In this document: piece by piece, positions 1 through 8,624 of the stretch | How the letters are laid out: each line of letters opens with the position of its first letter | Position numbering within the stretch: the first letter of the stretch is position 1 | NCBI GenBank assembly: GCA_947503765.1 | Contig: CANNFA010000003.1 | Coordinates: forward strand, 124,001 to 188,000 | DNA: 64,000 bases | Reading direction: 5' to 3' | From: an uncultured Paracoccaceae bacterium | GTDB lineage: Bacteria; Pseudomonadota; Alphaproteobacteria; Rhodobacterales; Rhodobacteraceae | Translations under genes and position numbers: made by a program | The notes under the pieces: model-generated | What the model was told of the DNA's origin: nothing | Seen by the model: only the letters and a program-made list of their open reading frames with translations | The model's database searches: none

Positions 1-1
1 C

Positions 2-850
2 CGGCCGATCCCCATCGTCCTGTCGCGCCCGCGCGCCGGCAAGGTGATGGACGAGGCGGCGCTGACCACCCCGATCCCGGCGGGGGCGCTGCCCGGCGCG
101 CGCGGCGTGGTGGAACTGGGCGACGTGGTGCGCATCAGCGAGGAACGCGGCTCCTTCCCGATCTTCCGGCATAACGGCTATTCGGTGGTCATGGTGATGG
201 CCGAGCTTGCCGGCGAATTCGAGGCGCCGCTTTACGGGATGCTGGCCGTGTCGGACCGGCTGGACGCGATGGAATGGGGCGATGTTCCCAAGCCCGAGAT
301 CCGCCTGAACGGCCAGCCCGCGGACACCGCGACGCCGGTCCTGCTGTGGGATGGCGAATGGGAGGTGACATGGGTCACCTTCCGCGACATGGGCGCGGCC
401 TTTGCCGTGGCGCTGCTGGGCATCTACATCCTGGTGGTGGCGCAGTTCGGCTCGTTCCGCCTGCCGCTGGTGGTGCTGACGCCGGTGCCGCTGACCTTCC
501 TCGGCATCATGTTCGGGCACTGGCTGTGGGGCGCGCCGTTCTCGGCCACGTCGATGATCGGCTTCATCGCGCTGGCGGGGATCATCGTGCGCAACTCGAT
601 CCTGCTGGTCGATTTCATCCGCCATGCCGATCCCGAGGGCAAGATTACGGTGGAAACCCTGATCGAGGCGGGGGCGACGCGGTTCAAGCCGATCCTGCTG
701 ACCGCCATTGCCGCGATGATCGGCGCGGCGGTGATTCTGGCGGATCCGATCTTTCAGGGGCTGGCGCTGTCGCTGCTGTTCGGGCTCTTGACCTCGACCG
801 CGCTGACGGTGCTGGTGATCCCGGCGATTTACCGCGTGTTCAAGACGTAA
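2..850 (+). CDS. RND-family efflux permease, C-terminal part (5' end outside window)
   Basis: The open frame enters the window without a start and gives about 282 visible residues. An initial periplasmic (docking/porter) stretch is followed by the usual C-terminal half of an inner-membrane RND transporter. Five hydrophobic segments are seen, including one around 'ALLGIYILVVAQFG', the segment around 'SMIGFIALAGIIVRNSILLVDF', and a last helix ending 'LVIPAIYRVF', a typical AcrB/HAE-type ending. Such pumps are proton-driven trimers working with a membrane-fusion protein and an outer-membrane channel; neither partner is visible downstream, so they must be upstream or elsewhere. The stop is 38 bp from the end of convergent glmS. 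The substrate class cannot be read from this fragment. Confidence 0.85.
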   Translation, partial: RPIPIVLSRPRAGKVMDEAALTTPIPAGALPGARGVVELGDVVRISEERGSFPIFRHNGYSVVMVMAELAGEFEAPLYGMLAVSDRLDAMEWGDVPKPEIRLNGQPADTATPVLLWDGEWEVTWVTFRDMGAAFAVALLGIYILVVAQFGSFRLPLVVLTPVPLTFLGIMFGHWLWGAPFSATSMIGFIALAGIIVRNSILLVDFIRHADPEGKITVETLIEAGATRFKPILLTAIAAMIGAAVILADPIFQGLALSLLFGLLTSTALTVLVIPAIYRVFKT

Positions 851-887
851 GCGGGGCGGCGGCGCAGCCGGGGGCGGCGCCGCGCGT

Positions 888-2702
888 TCATTCCACGGTG
901 ACGGATTTCGCCAGGTTGCGCGGCTGGTCGACGTCGGTGCCCTTGGCGACCGCCGCGTGATAGGCCAGAAGCTGCGCCGGCACGGCATAGAGGATGGGCG
1001 CAAGCAGCGCCGGGCAGTCGGGCAGCGTCAGCACGCGCCAGACATCGCCGCCCGCCTCGGCCGCGCCGCCCCGGTCGGTGATCAGCAGCACCTTGCCGCC
1101 GCGGGCCATCACCTCCTGCATGTTCGACACGGTCTTGTCGAACAGCGCGCCGCCCGGTGCCAGCACCACCACCGGCACCGCCTTGTCGATCAGCGCGATG
1201 GGGCCGTGCTTCAGCTCGCCCGCCGCATATCCTTCGGCGTGGATATAGCTGATTTCCTTGAGTTTCAGCGCCCCTTCCAGCGCCAGCGGATACATCGCGC
1301 CGCGCCCCAGGAACAGCACGTCGCGCGCCTCGGCGATGTGCCGGGCGGCATCGGCCACCGCCTCCGCCCCGGCCAGTGCCTGGCTGATCCGCCCCGGCAG
1401 ACCGCGCAGGTCGTCCAGATGCCCGGCCAGCGCATTCGCATCCAGCCGGCCCTGCGCGCGGGCCGCCTCCAGCGCCAGCAGCGCCAGCACGACAAGCTGG
1501 CAGGTGAACGCCTTGGTCGAGGCGACGCCGATCTCTGCCCCCGCATGGATCGGCAGGTTCACATCGGCCTCGCGCGCGATGGAACTGGTATCCACGTTCG
1601 TGATCGCCGCGATCCTCGCCTTGCCCGCGCAGTAGCGCAGCGCGGCCAGCGTATCGGCGGTTTCTCCCGACTGGCTGACGAAGACGGCCAGCGTGCCGGT
1701 TGCGACGGGCGGCTCGCGGTAGCGGAACTCGCTGGCCACGTCGACCTCGACGGGGATGCGGGCGATCTGTTCGATCCAGTATTTCGCGGTCAGGCACGCA
1801 TAGAAGGCGGTGCCGCAAGCCACCATGACGATCCGGTCGGTGCCCGCCAGATCCAGCGCGCGGGGCAGGGCGATGCGGCCCCCGTCCAGGTAATGCGCCA
1901 GCGCCTCGGCGATCACGGTGGGCTGCTCGGCGATTTCCTTGGCCATGAAGTGGCGGTGGCCGGCCTTGTCGATTCGCGCGGTATCGACGGCGATGGTGCG
2001 CGTCTTGCGCTGGACCGCCGCGCCGGCAGCATCGACGATGCGCACCGCGCCGCGGCTCAGGATGGCGCGGTCGCCTTCCTCCAGATAGGTGATCCGGTCC
2101 GTCAGCGGCGCCAGCGCGATCGCGTCCGATCCGACATAGACCGCCCCCTCGCCATGCCCGATGGCGAGCGGAGATCCCTTGCGCGCCGCGACCAGCAGAT
2201 CGGCCTCGCCCTCGAACAGGAAACACAGGGCAAAGGCCCCCTCCAGCGCGGCGATGGTGCGCGCCGCCGCCTCTTCGGGGGGCAGGCCGCTTTCCAGGTG
2301 GCGCCGCGCCAGCACCGCGACCACTTCGGTGTCGGTTTCGCCCTCGAACCTCGCGCCCTCGGCCGCCAGCGCATCGCGCAGGGCGCGGTAATTCTCGATG
2401 ATGCCGTTATGGACGACGGCGACCGGCCCGCTGCGGTGGGGATGGGCGTTCTCGACGCTGGGCGCGCCGTGGGTGGCCCAGCGGGTATGCCCGATGCCCG
2501 CCTTGCCGGTCAGCGGCTCGTGCACCAGCAGATCGGACAGGTTCACCAGCTTGCCGACGGCGCGGCGGCGCTGCAACCGGCCCGTTTCGTCGATCGTGGC
2601 GATCCCGGCGCTGTCATAGCCGCGATATTCCAGCCGCCCCAGCGCCTCGACCAGGATCGGCGCGGCCTCGTGATCGCCAAGAACGCCTATGATACCGCAC
2701 AT
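888..2702 (-). CDS. glmS: Glutamine--fructose-6-phosphate aminotransferase (isomerizing)
   Basis: GlmS makes glucosamine-6-phosphate from fructose-6-phosphate and glutamine, the first step to UDP-GlcNAc. The 604-residue protein starts MCGIIGVLG, so the nucleophilic Cys is residue 2 once Met is removed, as in all class II glutaminases; this fixes the start. The glutaminase domain covers about residues 1-240 ('HTRWATHGAP', 'VVHNGIIENY'). Two SIS isomerase domains follow ('VACGTAFYACL', 'SQSGETADTLAALR') and the C-terminus ends 'PRNLAKSVTVE', as expected. A GGAGG site lies 8 nt before the start, inside the end of glmU, which stops 1 nt upstream. The two genes therefore form a glmU-glmS operon. 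No glmS ribozyme is expected or seen here. Confidence 0.97.
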   Translation of the reverse strand: MCGIIGVLGDHEAAPILVEALGRLEYRGYDSAGIATIDETGRLQRRRAVGKLVNLSDLLVHEPLTGKAGIGHTRWATHGAPSVENAHPHRSGPVAVVHNGIIENYRALRDALAAEGARFEGETDTEVVAVLARRHLESGLPPEEAAARTIAALEGAFALCFLFEGEADLLVAARKGSPLAIGHGEGAVYVGSDAIALAPLTDRITYLEEGDRAILSRGAVRIVDAAGAAVQRKTRTIAVDTARIDKAGHRHFMAKEIAEQPTVIAEALAHYLDGGRIALPRALDLAGTDRIVMVACGTAFYACLTAKYWIEQIARIPVEVDVASEFRYREPPVATGTLAVFVSQSGETADTLAALRYCAGKARIAAITNVDTSSIAREADVNLPIHAGAEIGVASTKAFTCQLVVLALLALEAARAQGRLDANALAGHLDDLRGLPGRISQALAGAEAVADAARHIAEARDVLFLGRGAMYPLALEGALKLKEISYIHAEGYAAGELKHGPIALIDKAVPVVVLAPGGALFDKTVSNMQEVMARGGKVLLITDRGGAAEAGGDVWRVLTLPDCPALLAPILYAVPAQLLAYHAAVAKGTDVDQPRNLAKSVTVE

Positions 2703-2703
2703 G

Positions 2704-4059
2704 TCAGGTGCCTCCGCGCCGGGTTCGCTTTGCCTTCTTGTACATTTCGAACAAACGCGCGGCAACGCCCGGCTTGACCACCTGCTCGGCGCGGGCCACG
2801 GCAAGCGCGCCGTCCGGCACGTCGCGGGTGATGACCGACCCGCTGCCGGTGATCGCGCCGGCGCCGATGCGCACCGGGGCGACCAGCATCGTGTCGGAGC
2901 CGATAAAGGCATTTGCCCCGATCTGGGTGCGGAACTTTTCCACCCCGTTGTAATTGCAGGTCACGGTGCCGGCGCCGATATTCGCGGCCTCGCCGATATC
3001 CGCGTCGCCGATATAGGTCAGGTGGTTCACCTTGGCGCCGGGGCCGATGGAGGCATTCTTGATCTCGACGAAATTGCCGACCTTCGCATCGCCGGACAAT
3101 TCCGCGCCGGGGCGCAGGCGGGCAAACGGGCCGACCACCGCGCCGCCGCCGACATGCGCGCCCTCAAGGTGCGAAAAGGCGCGGATATGCGCGCCTGTCT
3201 CGACCGTGACACCGGGGCCGAAGACCACGTTCGGCTCCACCGTCACATCGCGGCCCAGGGCGGTGTCGGCGGAAAAGAACACCGTCTCGGGCGCGGTCAG
3301 GGTAACCCCGGCCTCCAGCGCGTCCGCTCGTGCGCGGGCCTGGAACTGCGCCTCGGCCGCGGCGAGATCGGCGCGCGAATTGACGCCCAGCGTTTCCGCC
3401 TCGGGGCAGGTGACGGCCGCCGCGCGAAGCCCGCGCGCGCGGGCCAGCCCGACGATATCGGTCAGGTAGTATTCACCGCTGGCATTGTCGTTGGAAACCG
3501 CGCCGATCAGGTCGAACAGGGTCTCGGCGTCGGCACAGATAACACCGCTGTTGCAGAGTGTTATGGCGCGTTCTTCATCCGATGCATCCTTGAATTCGAC
3601 AATCCGCAGCAGCTCGGCCCCCTGCATCACCAGCCGGCCGTAGCGGCCCGGATCGGCCGCCTCGAAGCCGAGCACCACCACGGCGTTTCCCGCCGCGCGG
3701 GCGCCCTGCATCGCGGCCAGCGATTCGGGCCGGATGAAGGGCGTGTCGCCGTAAAGGACGACCGCATCGCCGGAAAATCCGGCCAGCGCGCCCTGCGCCT
3801 GCGCCACGGCATGCGCGGTGCCCATCCGGTCGGCCTGAACGGCGATGTGGATGTCGGGGTCGATGGCGATGGCGGCGTCCGTCACCCTCTCGGCACCGGG
3901 CCCGACGACCAGCACCGTCCGCTCGGGCGTCAGTGCCTGCCCGGCGGCCAGCGCATGGGCGAAAAGCGGTATCCCCGCCAGCTCGTGCAGCACCTTGGGC
4001 GTGTCGGATTTCATCCGGGTTCCCTGGCCCGCGGCCAGGACGATGAGGGCGGTCGGCAT
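2704..4059 (-). CDS. glmU: Bifunctional GlcNAc-1-P uridylyltransferase / GlcN-1-P acetyltransferase
   Basis: GlmU performs the last two steps to UDP-N-acetylglucosamine: acetylation of GlcN-1-P and UTP-dependent uridylylation. The 451-residue protein opens with the nucleotide-binding signature 'LAAGQGTRMKSDTPKVLHELAG' (residues 7-28, quoted in part: GQGTRM and PKVL are the key elements). From about residue 250 there are left-handed beta-helix hexapeptide repeats, with the acetyltransferase region 'KVNHLTYIGDADIG' and 'NIGAGTVTCNYNG'. The length matches the family (about 450-460). It is first in the operon with glmS and is divergent from the phosphatase gene at 4191; the 131-bp gap must hold both promoters. 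A perfect 10-bp palindrome CCTTTAAAGG lies at 4094-4103 in that gap. Confidence 0.97.
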   Translation of the reverse strand: MPTALIVLAAGQGTRMKSDTPKVLHELAGIPLFAHALAAGQALTPERTVLVVGPGAERVTDAAIAIDPDIHIAVQADRMGTAHAVAQAQGALAGFSGDAVVLYGDTPFIRPESLAAMQGARAAGNAVVVLGFEAADPGRYGRLVMQGAELLRIVEFKDASDEERAITLCNSGVICADAETLFDLIGAVSNDNASGEYYLTDIVGLARARGLRAAAVTCPEAETLGVNSRADLAAAEAQFQARARADALEAGVTLTAPETVFFSADTALGRDVTVEPNVVFGPGVTVETGAHIRAFSHLEGAHVGGGAVVGPFARLRPGAELSGDAKVGNFVEIKNASIGPGAKVNHLTYIGDADIGEAANIGAGTVTCNYNGVEKFRTQIGANAFIGSDTMLVAPVRIGAGAITGSGSVITRDVPDGALAVARAEQVVKPGVAARLFEMYKKAKRTRRGGT

Positions 4060-4190
4060 GGGTCGGGTCCGGTTGTTGTCGCGGGTGCGATCACCTTTAA
4101 AGGATGCGCGGCGCGGTGCAATGGGGCGGGGCTGTCAAATCCGCCCGCGCGGCGCTAGTGAGGCCGGGTCTCGACCCACCGGAGGCGCGC

Positions 4191-4853
4191 ATGCGCACAA
4201 TCATCTTCGATCTCGACGGCACGCTTGCCGATACCAGCGCCGACCTGATCGCGGCGGCGAATGCCTGTTTCCGTCGGCTCGGGCATGGCGATCTTCTGCA
4301 TGCGCAGCGCGACGCGGGCTGCGCGTTCCATGGCGGGCGGGCGATGCTGCGGCTGGGGTTTTCGCGCGCCGGGCAGGCGGGCGAAGCGGCGGTGGACGCC
4401 GAATATCCGCGCCTGCTGGAGCATTACGGCGCGAATATCGACGTGCACACGCGGCTCTATCCCGGCGCGGCAGAGGCGGTCGAGGAGTTGCGCGATGCCG
4501 GCTACCGGGTGGGCATCTGCACCAACAAGCCCGCCGCCCTGGCCGAGGATCTCTTGCGCCGGCTGGGCGTGCGCGGGCTGTTCGGCTCGATGATCGGGGC
4601 CGATACCCTGCCGGTGCGCAAGCCCGACGCCGCCCCCTACCGCGCGGCGGTCGAGGGGGCCGGCGGCGCGCTGGACCGCTCGTTCCTGCTTGGCGACACG
4701 GTGACCGACCGCGACACGGCGCGCGCCGCCGGCGTGCCCTGCGCGCTGGTCACCTTCGGCCCCGAGGGGCGCGGTGTCGCCGCGCTGGAGCCGGACGCGC
4801 TGCTGGACGGCTACGACGGGCTTGCCGCGGTGGCGCGGCGGCTGATCGGGTAG
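4191..4853 (+). CDS. gph: HAD-family phosphatase, phosphoglycolate phosphatase type
   Basis: Haloacid-dehalogenase hydrolase of 220 residues, with all four motifs. Motif I is FDLDGT with the nucleophile Asp7 and general acid Asp9; motif II is 'TNKPAAL'; motif III is the Lys of 'VRKPDAAPY'; motif IV is 'GDTVTDRDTARAAG'. Together with the small helical cap this fits Gph, which removes 2-phosphoglycolate formed by Rubisco oxygenation or DNA repair. Other HAD enzymes with the same layout act on different phosphate esters, so the substrate is an inference. The ATG at 4191 is chosen because a GGAGG site lies just before it and it begins directly at motif I. It is followed after 55 nt by the aminotransferase gene. 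Confidence 0.85.
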   Translation: MRTIIFDLDGTLADTSADLIAAANACFRRLGHGDLLHAQRDAGCAFHGGRAMLRLGFSRAGQAGEAAVDAEYPRLLEHYGANIDVHTRLYPGAAEAVEELRDAGYRVGICTNKPAALAEDLLRRLGVRGLFGSMIGADTLPVRKPDAAPYRAAVEGAGGALDRSFLLGDTVTDRDTARAAGVPCALVTFGPEGRGVAALEPDALLDGYDGLAAVARRLIG

Positions 4854-4908
4854 GGACAGGTCCGGCGCGTCATTGACCCCGCGCCGCGCCCGCATCAAGG
4901 TCGGCGTC

Positions 4909-6123
4909 ATGGACGAGAGATTCACCGGCAGCTTCACCCAGCAGGAGCCGATCCCCGAGGACGGCATCGCCGCCGCGCTGGAGGTGATGCGCCACGGCCG
5001 CCTGCACCGCTACAACCTGGCGGAGGGCGAGGCGGGCGAGGCCGCGCTGCTGGAGCGGGACTTCGCCGCCTTCACCGGCGCGCGCCATTGCCTTGCCGTG
5101 ACCTCGGGCGGATACGCGCTGGCCTGCGCCCTGCGCGCGGCGGGGGTGCGGCCGGGGGACAGGGTGCTGTCCAACGCCTTCACCCTGGCGCCGGTGCCCG
5201 GCGCGATCGCCAATGCCGGCGCCGAGCCGGTCTTCGTCGAGGCGACGCGCGCGCTGGTTCTGGATCTGGACGATCTTGCCGCCAAGGCCGAGACCAGCGG
5301 CGCGCGGGTGCTGATGCTCAGCCACATGCGCGGGCATATCTGCGACATGGACGCGCTGATGGCGCTGTGCCGCCGCGCCGGCATCGCGGTGATCGAGGAT
5401 TGCGCGCATACGATGGGCGCCGATTGGCGCGGCGTTCCCTCGGGGCGGCACGGGCTGGCGGCGTGCTATTCCACGCAGACCTACAAGCACCTCAATTCCG
5501 GCGAGGGCGGGTTCCTGACCACCGACGACGACGCGCTAATGGCGCGCGCGGTGATGCTGTCGGGATCGTACATGCTGTACGGCCGCCACCTTGCCGCGCC
5601 GCCGCCCGAGGCGTTCGAGACCGTGCGCTACGAGATGCCGAACATGTCGGGCCGGATGGACAACCTGCGCGCCGCGATCCTGCGCGCGCAGCTTCGGGAT
5701 CTGCCGGCGCAATGCGCCCGCTGGACCGAACGCTACCGCGCGGTCGAGGCCGGTCTGCGCGGCGTGCCCGGCCTGACGGTGATCGAGCGGCGGGCCGAGG
5801 AGGGGTTCGTCGGCTCGTCGATCCAGTTCCTGCTGGAGGACTGGGCGCCGGGCGACATCGGCACCGTTCTGGCACGCTGCGCCGCGCGGGGCGTCGCGCT
5901 CAAGTGGTTCGGCGCGCCGGAACCCTCGGCCTATACCTCGCGCCATGACAGCTGGCGCTACGCCCCGGCCCAGGCGCTGCCGCGCACCGACCGGGTGCTG
6001 GCCGGGCTGGTGGACATGCGCATCCCGCTGACCTTCTCGACCGAAGATTGCACATTGATCGCCCGCATCATCGCCCAGGAGGTCGGGCGCGCCTATCAGG
6101 GGGCGGCGCGGCGGGCAGGCTAG
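4909..6123 (+). CDS. DegT/DnrJ/EryC1/StrS-family PLP aminotransferase
   Basis: A 404-residue sugar-aminotransferase-family protein. The PLP Lys is seen in 'TQTYKHLNSGEGGF' (about K193), and the Asp that contacts the PLP pyridine nitrogen in 'VIEDCAHTMGADW' (about D164). Members transfer an amino group to keto-sugars or related keto compounds in cell-surface, antibiotic or cofactor pathways. No sugar-nucleotide genes lie nearby, so the substrate is unknown. The ATG at 4909 has AAGG 8 nt upstream; a TTG 36 nt earlier also leaves an open frame. It probably shares a transcript with the phosphatase upstream. The glmU-glmS pair nearby is on the other strand and need not be functionally linked. Confidence 0.85.
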   Translation: MDERFTGSFTQQEPIPEDGIAAALEVMRHGRLHRYNLAEGEAGEAALLERDFAAFTGARHCLAVTSGGYALACALRAAGVRPGDRVLSNAFTLAPVPGAIANAGAEPVFVEATRALVLDLDDLAAKAETSGARVLMLSHMRGHICDMDALMALCRRAGIAVIEDCAHTMGADWRGVPSGRHGLAACYSTQTYKHLNSGEGGFLTTDDDALMARAVMLSGSYMLYGRHLAAPPPEAFETVRYEMPNMSGRMDNLRAAILRAQLRDLPAQCARWTERYRAVEAGLRGVPGLTVIERRAEEGFVGSSIQFLLEDWAPGDIGTVLARCAARGVALKWFGAPEPSAYTSRHDSWRYAPAQALPRTDRVLAGLVDMRIPLTFSTEDCTLIARIIAQEVGRAYQGAARRAG

Positions 6124-6335
6124 GGCGGCCGGGGCCGGGAAAACCGCGATGGAACCGGCGAAAAGGTGCCGCGCCGCTGGCAAAAACCCGCCGGGCTGCG
6201 CGAGGGCCTGCAACATGGATCAACCTTTGAAACCTTGGCGTTCCGGGCCCGTTGAGTGGCCGGACGGGCAGAGACGCTGCCCCCGCGGCGCAGAACCCGC
6301 CGCGCAAGCCAAGAGTGACGAAAAGGAGAACCACC

Positions 6336-6998
6336 ATGTTTGCCAAGACCCTGATCGGCGCCACCGCCGCCACCGCGCTTCTGGCCGGAACGGCCTCTGC
6401 CGCCTCCACCGCCACGGCCGCGACCGACCTGCACCTTCGGGCGGGTCCTGGGCCCGACTACAGGATCGAGACGGTCATCGCCGCGAAGGACCAGGTGACG
6501 GTCGATGGCTGCCTTGAGCAAAGCAACTGGTGCAAGGTCAGCTATGACGGCCAGCAGGGCTGGGCCTATGGCGACTACCTTGCCGCCGACCTGTCGGGCG
6601 AGCTGGTGCCGGTCTATCCGAACCGGGCCGAGCTTCAGACCGGAACCGTGGTCTACGAGAAGACCAAGGACGATGACGGCGCGCTTGCACTGGGCGCGAT
6701 GGGCGCCACCGCGGGCGCGCTGGTTGTCGGCGGGCCGGCCGCGGCCATCGTGGGCGGCATCATCGGGTCCGCCACCGGGGCCGCGATCACGCCCGAAGAG
6801 ACCACCATCGCCTATATCCGCGAGAACCCGGTCGATCCGGTGATCGTCAACGGCGAGCTGATCGTCGGCGCGCAGGTGCCCGGCGAGCTGGAGGTCTACC
6901 AGGTGCCGTCAAGCGATTTCGGCTATGTCAACCTGAACGGCCGGTACGTCCTGATCGAGCCGGACAGCCGCGAGATCGCCTATATCGCCGATTTCTGA
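6336..6998 (+). CDS. Exported SH3-domain / DUF1236 protein
   Basis: A 220-residue secreted or periplasmic protein. A signal peptide ends near residue 22 (hydrophobic 'ATALLAGTASA'). A bacterial SH3 domain follows at about residues 28-88 ('DLHLRAGPGPDYRI', 'WCKVSYDGQQGWAYGDYL'). Next comes a Gly/Ala-rich stretch (about 118-150) that could be a glycine-zipper membrane segment. The C-terminal region of about 60 residues ('YVNLNGRYVLIEPDSREIAYI') resembles DUF1236. SH3 domains of this type usually bind peptidoglycan, so a cell-envelope role is inferred. The start has AAGGAG 8 nt upstream. The gene stands alone and is followed 23 nt later by a clear rho-independent terminator. Confidence 0.8.
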   Translation: MFAKTLIGATAATALLAGTASAASTATAATDLHLRAGPGPDYRIETVIAAKDQVTVDGCLEQSNWCKVSYDGQQGWAYGDYLAADLSGELVPVYPNRAELQTGTVVYEKTKDDDGALALGAMGATAGALVVGGPAAAIVGGIIGSATGAAITPEETTIAYIRENPVDPVIVNGELIVGAQVPGELEVYQVPSSDFGYVNLNGRYVLIEPDSREIAYIADF

Positions 6999-7021
6999 TC
7001 GGCACCCCGCCGCAGCAGAAT

Positions 7022-7051
7022 GCCCTCGCGGGACACCGCGGGGGCGTTTTT
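7022..7051 (+). terminator. Rho-independent terminator after the SH3/DUF1236 gene
   Basis: A 10-bp stem (left arm 7022-7031, right arm 7036-7045, one T-G wobble) encloses a GACA loop and is followed by five T at 7047-7051. It begins 23 nt after the stop codon at 6998, so it should end that transcript. Confidence 0.85.
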
Positions 7052-7171
7052 CGTGCCGCCCGCCATTTCGCGCCATTGGCGGGCGGCACCGCTTCGGTGC
7101 TTGCAACCCGCCCCCGCCGTGTCGATCTAAAGCGGGCGGAGCAGGGCCGGCATGTGAATTGCCCCGTGCGG

Positions 7172-7180
7172 TGTTATACT
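7172..7180 (+). promoter_or_regulatory. Extended -10 promoter for the LprI-like gene
   Basis: TGTTATACT matches an extended -10 (TG, one base, then TATACT, five of six consensus positions). It lies 30 nt before the start codon at 7211. No good -35 is seen at 16-18 nt spacing, which an extended -10 can tolerate. It follows the terminator at 7022-7051, so a new transcription unit is expected here. Confidence 0.5.
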
Positions 7181-7210
7181 GGCGCCGCATTTGCACAGGA
7201 GCGTTTTTCG

Positions 7211-7747
7211 ATGCTGCATTCCAGAGACCGGCGGATCCGTCTTTCGCGGCCCGCCCATGCCATTCTTTACGTCCTGCTGGCTGCGTTGCCGGCAAGTGTC
7301 TCGGCCGAGGAGGGCGGATTCGACATCGCCCATACCGAGGCCTGTCTTGCCGGCGCCACCGAACCCGAGGCGCGGCGCTGGTGCATCGGAGTGTCGGCGG
7401 ACAGGTGCCTCCAGACGCCGATGGGCGGCTCGACCGTCGGGATGGGCGCCTGCCTGTCCTTCGAATGGGAATACTGGGATGCGCGCCTGAACGAGAATTA
7501 CCGCGTCCTGCGCGCCGAAGAGGCGCAGGCCGATATCGACATGGCCGGCGACCGCGGCGCGGTGCCGCGCGCCGAGGCGCTGCGCGACATGCAGCGGGCC
7601 TGGATCGCCTTCCGCGACGCCACCTGCACCTACGAGCGCAGCCAGTGGGGCAGCGGCACGGGCGGCGGCCCGATCGAGGCGGGATGCCATCTGCGCCTGA
7701 CCGGCGAGCAGGCGCTGTATCTCGAAAGCCAGCTGGGAATGGAGTGA
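7211..7747 (+). CDS. Exported LprI-N / DUF1311-like protein
   Basis: A 178-residue protein with an N-terminal hydrophobic export signal ('AILYVLLAALPASVSA', about residues 18-33). It is followed by a Cys-containing domain with the pattern of the lysozyme-inhibitor LprI N-terminal family (DUF1311): 'GACLSFEWEYWDARLNENY', 'MQRAWIAFRDATCTYE' and a final 'AGCHLRLTGEQALYL'. Seven Cys are seen after the signal region. Known LprI proteins bind C-type lysozyme, but many DUF1311 proteins have no shown activity, so inhibition is only a possibility. The start has AGGAG 9 nt upstream. The next gene begins 4 nt after the stop. Confidence 0.75.
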   Translation: MLHSRDRRIRLSRPAHAILYVLLAALPASVSAEEGGFDIAHTEACLAGATEPEARRWCIGVSADRCLQTPMGGSTVGMGACLSFEWEYWDARLNENYRVLRAEEAQADIDMAGDRGAVPRAEALRDMQRAWIAFRDATCTYERSQWGSGTGGGPIEAGCHLRLTGEQALYLESQLGME

Positions 7748-7751
7748 TCCG

Positions 7752-8624
7752 ATGAACAAGTCAGCCGGGCCGACGCCGAAGCCGCCCAAGGCCCCGGACG
7801 GCCTGCCCGAGGCGGTGCGCCGCGCGATCGACGAGCAGCGCGCCTTCGAGGATCGGCGCGCCACGAAGATGGGGCGCGGCGCGGAACGGCTGACCGCGCC
7901 GTTCGGCAGCCTGATCGCGCGTCTCGTGCCGCCCGCGCTGGTGCGCGAGGCGTTGCGCCAGGCCGACCGCGCCGCCGGGCTGACCGTGCCGAAGGAATTG
8001 CGCGCCCACGATCCGGACGACATCGCCGCCTGCGACCGCGCCGCGCTGCGCGTGCAGGCCTGGGCGCAGGGCACCAACGCGGCGACCGGGGGCGCGGCCG
8101 GCTGGTTCGGCGCGGCCGGGCTGGCGGTCGATGTGCCCGCGACGGTGGCGCTGGCGGCGCGCACGGTGCGGGCGACGGGCGCCTCCTACGGCTTCGTGGC
8201 CGACAGCGAGGAAGAGCGCGTGTTCCGCCTGATGGTTCTGGAAGTGGCAACCGCGCTTGCATCCGACAAGCGGTCCGAGACGGTGGACGGCCTCAACGCG
8301 CTGGCCCGCGAATTGTCGCGCCCCGAGGCGCGGATCGTGCTGGAAAAGGGCGGCCGCTGGCTGACCGATACCATCGTGGAACGCATCGCCCGGCAGCTTG
8401 GCGTCACGCTGGCCGGCCGCAAGGTCGGCCAGATCGTGCCCGTGGTCGGCGGCGCGGTCGCGGCGACCGTCAACGCGTCGTTCCAGGCCGATGTGGCGCG
8501 CGCCGCGCGCTATGCCTACCGCCAGCGCTGGCTGATGGAGCGGCGGATGCTGCCCGCGCCGGAAACCGAACCGCCGGAGGCGGCGCCGGACGATGCCGGA
8601 AGCGCGGCGGGAGAGGCCGGATGA
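7752..8624 (+). CDS. EcsC-family protein
   Basis: A 290-residue protein of the EcsC family. The core (about residues 60-250) includes 'NAATGGAAGWFGAAGLAVDVPATVALAARTV' (key pieces GGAAGWFG and DVPATVAL) and a Gly/Ala-rich C-terminal hydrophobic stretch, 'GRKVGQIVPVVGGAVAATV'. The family is named after a protein next to the EcsAB ABC transporter of Bacillus; its biochemical role is unknown. The C-terminal 30 residues are Pro/Glu-rich and probably disordered. The gene overlaps the GST gene by ATGA (8621-8624), so translation is likely coupled. Confidence 0.8.
   Translation: MNKSAGPTPKPPKAPDGLPEAVRRAIDEQRAFEDRRATKMGRGAERLTAPFGSLIARLVPPALVREALRQADRAAGLTVPKELRAHDPDDIAACDRAALRVQAWAQGTNAATGGAAGWFGAAGLAVDVPATVALAARTVRATGASYGFVADSEEERVFRLMVLEVATALASDKRSETVDGLNALARELSRPEARIVLEKGGRWLTDTIVERIARQLGVTLAGRKVGQIVPVVGGAVAATVNASFQADVARAARYAYRQRWLMERRMLPAPETEPPEAAPDDAGSAAGEAG

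Noticed and set aside
4060-4190. TTGACA on the minus strand upstream of glmU (about 4132-4138) as a promoter
   Set aside because: The -35 is perfect, but 17 nt away the sequence is CGCGCC, with no -10 at any usual spacing.
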